From positions 1 to 10,530 of the forward strand of contig JADBKA010000158.1 in the NCBI GenBank assembly GCA_014896635.1: DNA of 10,530 bases, given 5' to 3'. This document shows, in pieces, positions 1 through 6,272 of the stretch. The first letter of the stretch is position 1. The number at the start of each line of letters is the position of its first letter. This DNA comes from Ktedonobacteraceae bacterium (GTDB lineage: Bacteria; Chloroflexota; Ktedonobacteria; Ktedonobacterales; Ktedonobacteraceae). The notes beneath the pieces are model-generated. The model was given only the letters and a program-made list of their open reading frames with translations. It was not told the origin of the DNA and did not search any database. A program made the translations under genes and the position numbers.

Positions 1-352
1 TCTTTTCCTCGTCTTCTTCTTCTTCTTCTTGTTTACCCTTTAGCGATGGTTCGGGAGAAGCAGGATCGGTCGGCATTGTCACAGTCGAAGCGCCGCTATA
101 TGTGTCTGGAACAGCGCCGGCTGTCCTGGATTGGCGCCGCATCGTCTCTGCGTCACCCGGTGATAGCTGTACCGTTGGAAGGTCATTTCCCTGTAGAAAA
201 GTAGGAGCATGGGAAGGATCTGAGAGCGGGACGATGGGAGGAGCTTCTGGTGGGAAGTCGCCGGCACCGCTAGCAGACGTCGTGCGCCCACATATGCTGC
301 AGACGCCGGTTCCTGCGGCCAGCCTGGCGTGGCAAAAGCTGCAAGTGTTCAT
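1..352 (-). CDS. Zinc-ribbon protein with acidic low-complexity linker, 3' end outside window
   Basis: Reading from the ATG at 352 gives 117 residues that stay open to the left edge. The start is well supported: GGAG lies 7 nt upstream. Residues 4-21 form a treble-clef/zinc-ribbon pair, CSFC then CSIC (C4, C7, C18, C21), which would bind one zinc ion. Residues 24-103 are a Pro/Ser/Thr/Ala-rich, probably disordered linker, followed by a Glu-rich stretch (109-116) encoded by GAA repeats. In established families this layout (N-terminal zinc ribbon plus disordered linker) is common in bacterial membrane or signalling proteins whose functional domain comes later. That part is missing here, so I assign no function. 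It follows the 895-residue gene in the same direction after a 280-bp gap and may or may not be co-transcribed with it. The frame and start are quite sure; the role is unknown. Confidence 0.82.
   Translation of the reverse strand, partial: MNTCSFCHARLAAGTGVCSICGRTTSASGAGDFPPEAPPIVPLSDPSHAPTFLQGNDLPTVQLSPGDAETMRRQSRTAGAVPDTYSGASTVTMPTDPASPEPSLKGKQEEEEEDEEK
12..30. repeat. CTT/GAA trinucleotide run
   Basis: About six consecutive CTT units (GAA on the coding strand) encode the start of a poly-glutamate tract in the zinc-ribbon protein. Changes in unit number would alter the acidic tract without shifting the frame. Confidence 0.8.
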
Positions 353-632
353 GATATTTCTCCATAGAGCTATGCTTTAAAATGGCCGAGATCCAGCGTC
401 CTCTGGAAGGATTGAAGTTCTCTTGACGGAAAACTTGTGTTAAACTCTGTTAGATGGCATAACGATTGAAAAGAATATTTTCATAGAAAATCAACATATT
501 GTGCTTATGACAGGGACAGTGGGTAATATCCTGCCCATAGTAGTTCCGTTATTAATATAACGACTAGCGCATCAGTATTAACGTATGGAAGTGCCGCTGA
601 ATAACACAGCCTCAGGAGGAAAAAGAACAGGT
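353..632. other. Intergenic gap between the 895-aa gene and the zinc-ribbon gene
   Basis: This AT-rich 280-bp stretch has no convincing reading frame. It holds two short hairpins: 477-491 (ATTTTC, loop ATA, GAAAAT) and 547-562 (CGTTAT, loop TAAT, ATAACG). Neither is followed by a T-run in the direction of transcription, so I do not call a terminator. I could not find a clear -35/-10 pair with 16-18 nt spacing in front of the zinc-ribbon gene, although the length and AT content would suit a promoter region. A ribosome binding site (GGAG) lies at its left end, just before the ATG at 352. Confidence 0.5.
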
Positions 633-3320
633 TTAAGACAGTTGCAAGGTGGGTCTGCCGAAGTACAGCTTACCTTGCATCGTATCCTGATTGCCGATGA
701 GCAGCATTATTTGCCCGTTTGGATCAATATAAGCCGCTTTGTTGGTCGAAGTAAAGCGATCCTGGTTGAGCGTAATAGTATCCCAGGTGCGTGTCTGCCA
801 GTTATAGAGCATAGCCCGGATGTGGCTGGCGCCAGCGGTGCCGCTCTTGTCGGGGCCGAATGGATGCGTCCAGAGATCGGGAATGGTAATGGTAAAGGTA
901 TTGATACGCTCGCGCATAGCGGGCGGTAGGTTGAGTTCAAATGTGATGGTGCCATCGGTCAGCGTATAAACGCCGGCAAGACCGAGCTGGGCATCGTAGC
1001 TCTGCACGTTTACCGGTTGGCCGGTGATAAAGTTAGGCGGAGTGCGCAAAGAACCGATGATATCGAGGTTGAGTGGCATCTGAATGAAGCTCTCGCGCCG
1101 TCCGAGGGGATTCCATCCGTTGACGGTCACGTCACTGGTCAGCGGCTGTGTTGTCCAGCCAATCAGAGTGGCCGGGGCATCGGTCAGCAGTAGTGGTTCG
1201 TAAGTGGTGACGTTCGGATTGGGGACGCGCCCACCGGTAATATAGATGGCTCCCCGGTTGATGATGCCGCGTATCTTGCAGGGACCCTGGCAGGGCGGGA
1301 ATGTGGCTCCGTTGCCTTCCAGGGCTTGCAACATGGCGATGTGGCGCTCGAAATCGCTCTGCGGCTGGTCATTGTGGGTGTAGGGGAAATAATCGCTGGG
1401 CAAGCCACTGTGGTCGGCGATGGCGTTGGCAATATTCTGGCCGGAGTAGGGCGAGAAAGTGTAGATGGGGATGCTGATTTCCCGTGTCTCGCCGGCTGCA
1501 AGATGACCTATGGCAGCAAAGCTCTGCGGGAGCAGGATGTAGGCGTCGTTGAGTGCTACATTAAGCGTGTTGCGAATCGTTCCTACCACGCGATTATCGC
1601 TCAGAGCGAGATGCGTCTGCAAACTGCCCTGGAACTGGATATCTTGTTCAGAAGTGGTGTACTGCAAGCTCCAGGCTTTCATGCCTTTCAGGTTCAGATC
1701 AATCTCATCAGTATCATTATTGATGGCTGCGGGAGTCTCTATCTTGCGCATCGCGGCCCGGTCATGCAGCAGGTACTGGGACGCGATAGGCTGAGCCAGA
1801 CCGTGACCGGGGATCTGGAGCGTAAAGTCACCATCCTGCGGCACGAAGATGCCGGAATACGTTGTCATGTGCGCCGAAGAACTGCCTTGATTGATCTGGA
1901 CAAGCGAGATACTGTTGTCGGTGATCGAGGCAGAACGCTGGTAGAAGGCGAGTTCGTACGAGAGAAGGGAGAAAACAGCAGCCATACTCAGGATGATGGG
2001 CCAGCTCCAGCGATGGGGATTTTTAAGTTTGCGTACAAGCAGCAGGCGGATGGGACCGAGCAGTAAAGCATAGCCGAGAATAAAAACAATGATGATAGAT
2101 GGGCCGGGCAGCGAGTCTGGATTCACCATGTGCAGAATGCCCGCATGCGTGAGCAGACCACCGGGACCACTGCCATACGTTTCAAAGGCTCCTGTCAGCA
2201 GAGCCTCGTCGCCGAGTGCGTGTTGCAGGACAACCTGCCAGAAATCGTGAACGCCGGACCAGGCGTTAAGAGCCGGATCGGCGGCATCGACGGCAACATA
2301 GCAGATCACGCCCTCTCCCTGGCGAGCCTGGACCATGAGCGGAATCCCATTGACCTGCAATACCGTTGTGTTGCTGGAGAAAGCGTTATCGGTGCGCACT
2401 GTCGCGATACTGGCGCTTACCGGCTCCGGTAGCGGACTACTGAGAGAGGTAGGATCGTAGCTCTGGGCTAGCGGGTGATCCATTGCCATCAACTGCGTTC
2501 CGGCAGGGAGCGTTGCTGTACCACTAACGTTCACCGGGAGCAGTGCAGACGGCAGTTTGCCCAGCGTACTCTTCCACTGTGGTCCTCCTATTTCGATCAA
2601 CGTACCCCCATTATTCACCCAGGTCTGTAATGCCAGGAGTTGCTGCCGCGACAGGGCCGCGCTATTAAAATCGTCGAGTACGATGATATCGAAGTTGTCC
2701 AGCACCGTTGAAGTGGTGGGCAGAGATGTGGCGTCCAGTGGGGTCGCCATCAGAGCGCCGGAACTGGGGAGCGTAAGCACCGTCAGAGAGTCCATATTCC
2801 GGTCAGGAGCGGTGAGCGTGCCGATCATAATGCTGCCGTGCTTGATCTCGTAGCCGCTGTTCCCAGTCTGAGTTGTAATAACTTTGCCATGCTCATCGCG
2901 CAACTGGGCAACAACTCCTTGAGTAACAGTAGTTCCGCTCAGAAACGGAATGTTGAGTGTGAACTGTGTATGGGCGTGTTCTGGTAGAGTAACGGGCTGC
3001 TCAAATCTCCACGACGAGACGCGATTCGTGTTACTGGAGCTGGTCGGGCCGGTGAAAGCACTGACTGATAATGTCCCTTTAAAAGCAGAACCGTCGGTGC
3101 TGACGGTTACATAGACTGGCGTCCAGTCACCTGTGCGGTAGAGATAGAGCGAGCCGAACCCCACTTGAATATCCAGTTCCGGCTGCTTGCTCGCTGCCGC
3201 TTCAGTGGAATGTACTGAAGCCTGAACCGGCAGGAGCCATACAAACAGCGCCAGGCAACTTCCAATGCAGGCGGCTACAACAAATCGAATGCAGCGCCGG
3301 GCATGGCAACGATCGAGCAT
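633..3320 (-). CDS. Large secreted/membrane-anchored protein of unknown function with GATase-like segment
   Basis: 895 residues. An N-terminal basic stretch followed by a hydrophobic core (about 11-33) and a VQA-S site near 32-35 look like a signal peptide. Residues 48-165 are beta-rich. Residues 205-265 (DNFDIIVLDDF..., then NNGGTLIEIGG) resemble the Rossmann-like strand-helix-strand of class I glutamine-amidotransferase/ThuA-like folds, but I see no catalytic Cys-His-Glu set. Two membrane helices follow at about 407-429 and 438-459, with a basic loop between them (VRKLKNPHRW), and then a long extracytoplasmic beta-rich region (470-895). Proteins with this plan occur in Chloroflexota and Firmicutes, and their biochemical role is not established. 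The start is supported by AGAGG 9 nt upstream of the ATG and by the signal peptide beginning right there. It shares no obvious link with the methyltransferase genes upstream. Confidence is high for the gene and low for any function. Confidence 0.92.
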   Translation of the reverse strand: MLDRCHARRCIRFVVAACIGSCLALFVWLLPVQASVHSTEAAASKQPELDIQVGFGSLYLYRTGDWTPVYVTVSTDGSAFKGTLSVSAFTGPTSSSNTNRVSSWRFEQPVTLPEHAHTQFTLNIPFLSGTTVTQGVVAQLRDEHGKVITTQTGNSGYEIKHGSIMIGTLTAPDRNMDSLTVLTLPSSGALMATPLDATSLPTTSTVLDNFDIIVLDDFNSAALSRQQLLALQTWVNNGGTLIEIGGPQWKSTLGKLPSALLPVNVSGTATLPAGTQLMAMDHPLAQSYDPTSLSSPLPEPVSASIATVRTDNAFSSNTTVLQVNGIPLMVQARQGEGVICYVAVDAADPALNAWSGVHDFWQVVLQHALGDEALLTGAFETYGSGPGGLLTHAGILHMVNPDSLPGPSIIIVFILGYALLLGPIRLLLVRKLKNPHRWSWPIILSMAAVFSLLSYELAFYQRSASITDNSISLVQINQGSSSAHMTTYSGIFVPQDGDFTLQIPGHGLAQPIASQYLLHDRAAMRKIETPAAINNDTDEIDLNLKGMKAWSLQYTTSEQDIQFQGSLQTHLALSDNRVVGTIRNTLNVALNDAYILLPQSFAAIGHLAAGETREISIPIYTFSPYSGQNIANAIADHSGLPSDYFPYTHNDQPQSDFERHIAMLQALEGNGATFPPCQGPCKIRGIINRGAIYITGGRVPNPNVTTYEPLLLTDAPATLIGWTTQPLTSDVTVNGWNPLGRRESFIQMPLNLDIIGSLRTPPNFITGQPVNVQSYDAQLGLAGVYTLTDGTITFELNLPPAMRERINTFTITIPDLWTHPFGPDKSGTAGASHIRAMLYNWQTRTWDTITLNQDRFTSTNKAAYIDPNGQIMLLIGNQDTMQGKLYFGRPTLQLS

Positions 3321-3549
3321 ATTCCTGCGCCTCTTCTGCTTCTGCTAGTGAAACGCATTGCTCCTGCGGAAAATACATGTCAGAAAGCGAATTTTTCCGA
3401 TAGCGTAAACGGATAGCTCCTGCCTCATTCCCCGCAAGAATTTCGCTGGATGACTGAGAAAAAAGTACGCTCTGATATATGATACGACATAATGAGAGGT
3501 GTCTGTGACTTTTTCACTGGTGAGTTGCGGGAATTTGCCCCTTTCCTAA
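3321..3549. other. Intergenic gap between gene A and the 895-aa gene
   Basis: This 229-bp stretch has no credible coding frame. It must carry the 3' end signals of methyltransferase A and probably the promoter of the secreted-protein gene, but I could not identify either with confidence. The only stem near the end of A is GTGA/TCAC (4 bp) around 3505-3520, too weak to call. It probably marks the downstream boundary of the modification-gene cluster. Confidence 0.4.
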
Positions 3550-6066
3550 TTATACGGATGAGGATACGTTGTCGATGTGCCTGTCCATGCGATACTTGAT
3601 GTCGTAGTGCATGATGAAGTCCAGTTCGTTTTCGCTGAGGCCATAGTGCCGGGCCAGGACACAGTCGATCTCGTCGATAATCGCTTTAGATTTGCGTGCG
3701 TAGATGGTGTAGCTGCCGGTACCCCCACGTGTGAGATGGCGAGCGTGCTGGCGGAAATCGGCCATCAGTCGTTGGCAGTGCATCTGTAGAGCAGCAACAA
3801 TGGCCGGGTCTTCTGGATAAGAGAAGCGAAAACCCGCGAGCACGTAATCCTTGAGGTTGAAGGTATCGAATGTGACCGTGTAATACCACCAGAAAAGTGA
3901 GCTGTTGAACAGGGCCACGAACACGTCGCGGTCATAGGGTTGCTGGAAACTGCACTGTTTGTTCGATGTAACCTGGTAGGGCCAGGGAAAATTGACAAAG
4001 ATTTTCCAGTAGAGTCCGCCGGCTGAGCGATAGTACATGTTGTTCTGGTTGGGGATGGCAGCCAGATAGCGCCTGATAGGGGGATGGAGCAGGAGTTTTT
4101 CCATGATGGCGTTCTCCAGTGGCTGCCCGAATTTAGGGTAGTAGTGGCGATTCTGACTATCGCGCGGCGTGGTGATGCGGCAGTAAGTCAGGCGAGAGAA
4201 GAGATGCGCGCGCTGCGCGGTGGCCCATTTAAGCAGGTGGGTACTGAACCGCTGCTCGCTTTCCCCGCTACTTGCCAGTAAGATGACGGTAGGAATGCTG
4301 GCGACCTTGCCACCGCTAAACAGCATCGAAGGACGAAAGTGGTAGAACGAGAGCCAGCTCTGCGGGAACCAGGTGCGAAAGCCTTCAATGAGCGGGATCA
4401 TGTTCCTGGTGGCGAAGGCGGCCAGGGGAAGGATCATCCCCAGGCGTCCCTGTGGCGCGAGGAGTTGCCGGCTGCGCTCGACGACGCAGGGATAGAGATT
4501 TGCGCAGGCCAGCGTCTCAAAGCCACGCAGCTCGTAGGGAAACGTCTTCGCGCTGTACTCAACATACGGCGGATTACCGATGATGACGTCAAAACCGCCT
4601 CTGTCGATGATGTCTCTAAATGCCGCGCACCAGTGCAGGGGACGGTGGTCCGTCCACCAGCGCTGAAATACAGCAGTATCATCGCCGGCAACATCGTACT
4701 GCCGGGCAAGTGCGCGGTCCAACGCGGGTACATCCGCCACGCTGAGCGTGCCTGGGGAATGCACAAATCCTACCAGCGCATTGCCCACGCGAATAGTGTG
4801 CTCCAGGTGAGGAAGTGGCTCGATATTTTCGATACGCTCAACACAGGCAAGCAATCTGAGCAAGAGACGCAGTTTGCAGATCTCGGCTGCCTGGGGCATA
4901 AGATCGACGCCATACAGGTTATGCGTGATGATGGTTTTGATGATACTGTAAGAACCGGTTGCCCGTACCTGTGCCAGTTCAGCTTGCAGATCGCCGGGGA
5001 GTTCCGTTTCCTGGCTGATTGTTTGCAGGTGATCCAGTATGGCAGTGTAGAGTGGTTCGAGTACGTCGAGGGCTGCCAGCAAAAAAGCGCCGGAACCGCA
5101 GGTGGGATCGAGAATCGAGAGGCGTTTGAGACTTGCGTAGAGCGCGAGTAGTAGCTCTGGCTCCGCAATAGTGCGAATAATATCGCTAGCGAAACGGCTA
5201 ATATCGAGATTATACGTCACAAAATCGTTTATGCTGTGAATATCGCCAATGAGGAGCTTTGCATGTAATTGCTTGTAGTACGCGCGGCGCTCCTGGTACT
5301 CGCGCTCCGTCTCGCTTGCCTGCCTGTCGGGGTTGCTGATCACATCATAGATGTAGCGGTCGGGCGCACTACGCAGGCGTTGCCAGAGCGGACTATGCGC
5401 GGCGAATGCTGTGGGATCAAGGCGGGCCAGCGCATCGAACAGAGCGGGAATGATGGTATTCCTGGCAATGTATCCAGTAACATCTTCTTTCGTGTAATAG
5501 GCGCCCATCTGGTATTGATTGATGTGCTGCTCGAAGATGTATCCCAGAATAGCGGGTGTGATTTCACGCATATGCCGAGGAGGATGTCTGTCCAGGCACC
5601 AGCAGTAACTGTCGAAAAAAGCAAAGAGGCGTGTAAATGCTTCGTCAGTTATCTGAAGCGCCGGGCTGGTTCGTTCGAGAGGAGATGGCGTGAACAGGCC
5701 GTTGGTCAGTCGGAGAGTGTTGCTGGACAAATTGCACTGTTCTGCTGTACAGGCTGCTGAACTTGCAACTTCATAGAAGAGATGTAACAGGAACTGGCGA
5801 TAGAAGGCGTTCTCTCCCTGGCAGAGTCGCACCTGGCGCAGGCGATTGCTTAAGTAGTGACAATCGCCGTCGAGCAAACCTCTCTGCTGGAGAAAATAGA
5901 GAAACATCAGCCGGTTGAGCAGCAGCGCGCCGTATTGCTCGCGCTCTGCTGTTGAATCAATGCCCTCTATAGATGAAAGAAAAATGACTCGTTCGGCTTT
6001 GAAATGATGATGGAATTGTCGCATGACTTGCTCTACTTCGATCGTAGTATGTGTGTGTTCTTTCAT
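3550..6066 (-). CDS. Gene A: Eco57I-class N6-adenine DNA methyltransferase, compact, no nuclease domain
   Basis: 838 residues. A helical N-terminal domain (about 10-210) carries the family signatures NRLMFLYFLQ (51-60) and QMGAYYT (186-192). The methyltransferase core follows: motif I DPTCGSGAFL (320-329, S-adenosylmethionine binding), NLYGVDL (383-389) and the catalytic NPPY (498-501), which marks amino-group (N6-adenine) methyltransferases. Residues of about 640-770 form a TaqI/Eco57I-like target-recognition region (YYRSAGGLYWKIF at 678-690). The C-terminus has the paralog signature ELDFIMHYDIKYRM. Compared with B it lacks about 100 residues between motif I and NPPY, including a coiled coil. 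A TAA lies in frame six codons before the ATG, so there is no hidden N-terminal nuclease. No strong ribosome binding site is visible (AAAGAG at 11 nt). Last gene of the C-B-A series; expected to methylate a specific DNA sequence, alone or with partners outside the window. Confidence 0.94.
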   Translation of the reverse strand: MKEHTHTTIEVEQVMRQFHHHFKAERVIFLSSIEGIDSTAEREQYGALLLNRLMFLYFLQQRGLLDGDCHYLSNRLRQVRLCQGENAFYRQFLLHLFYEVASSAACTAEQCNLSSNTLRLTNGLFTPSPLERTSPALQITDEAFTRLFAFFDSYCWCLDRHPPRHMREITPAILGYIFEQHINQYQMGAYYTKEDVTGYIARNTIIPALFDALARLDPTAFAAHSPLWQRLRSAPDRYIYDVISNPDRQASETEREYQERRAYYKQLHAKLLIGDIHSINDFVTYNLDISRFASDIIRTIAEPELLLALYASLKRLSILDPTCGSGAFLLAALDVLEPLYTAILDHLQTISQETELPGDLQAELAQVRATGSYSIIKTIITHNLYGVDLMPQAAEICKLRLLLRLLACVERIENIEPLPHLEHTIRVGNALVGFVHSPGTLSVADVPALDRALARQYDVAGDDTAVFQRWWTDHRPLHWCAAFRDIIDRGGFDVIIGNPPYVEYSAKTFPYELRGFETLACANLYPCVVERSRQLLAPQGRLGMILPLAAFATRNMIPLIEGFRTWFPQSWLSFYHFRPSMLFSGGKVASIPTVILLASSGESEQRFSTHLLKWATAQRAHLFSRLTYCRITTPRDSQNRHYYPKFGQPLENAIMEKLLLHPPIRRYLAAIPNQNNMYYRSAGGLYWKIFVNFPWPYQVTSNKQCSFQQPYDRDVFVALFNSSLFWWYYTVTFDTFNLKDYVLAGFRFSYPEDPAIVAALQMHCQRLMADFRQHARHLTRGGTGSYTIYARKSKAIIDEIDCVLARHYGLSENELDFIMHYDIKYRMDRHIDNVSSSV

Positions 6067-6088
6067 ATCTTGAAATACTCTTTACACG

Positions 6089-6250
6089 TTATTTATTTGA
6101 TTTCATATGAATATGCCTGTTATCTCGCAATGATTTCAGTTCTTCAATGATAGATTGTAACGCCCGGCTTGTAAAGTGGTCATGGTACGCTTTTTCCGCT
6201 TTTTGGGATAAGTGACGGAATAGAACGATAGAGAGCAGCGAAGCGGATTC
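6089..6250 (-). other. Startless 53-codon open frame between B and A, possible gene remnant
   Basis: Between a TAA at 6251-6253 and a TAA at 6089-6091, one frame is open for 53 codons with a protein-like composition (for example HLSQKAEKAYHDHF, then ALQSIIEELKSLR, which looks like an amphipathic helix). It has no ATG, GTG or TTG near its beginning, only a CTG, so it is either a decayed fragment or chance. I recognise no family. It fills nearly all of the gap upstream of gene A. Confidence 0.25.
6102..6130 (-). promoter_or_regulatory. Weak candidate promoter for gene A
   Basis: On the minus strand TTGCGA (6130-6125) is followed after 17 nt by TATGAA (6107-6102). Each matches the sigma-70 consensus at 4 of 6 positions. 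It would give a leader of about 30 nt before the ATG at 6066. Spacing is ideal but the boxes are poor, so A may instead be read through from B. Confidence 0.25.
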
Positions 6251-6272
6251 TTAGTCTTGCAAAGAGTGTAGA

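Noticed and set aside
79..291. 70-codon minus-strand frame starting with MGARRLL
   Set aside because: Overlaps the zinc-ribbon gene in another frame; the zinc-ribbon frame has a proper ribosome binding site and CxxC pairs.
1326..2066. 246-codon open frame on the plus strand
   Set aside because: Antisense to the 895-residue protein over its membrane and outer regions; no ribosome binding site and no domain seen, so a shadow frame.
4339..5151. 270-codon open frame on the plus strand
   Set aside because: Lies antisense within gene A, whose motif I and NPPY are encoded in this same stretch; the plus-strand product shows no recognisable domain.
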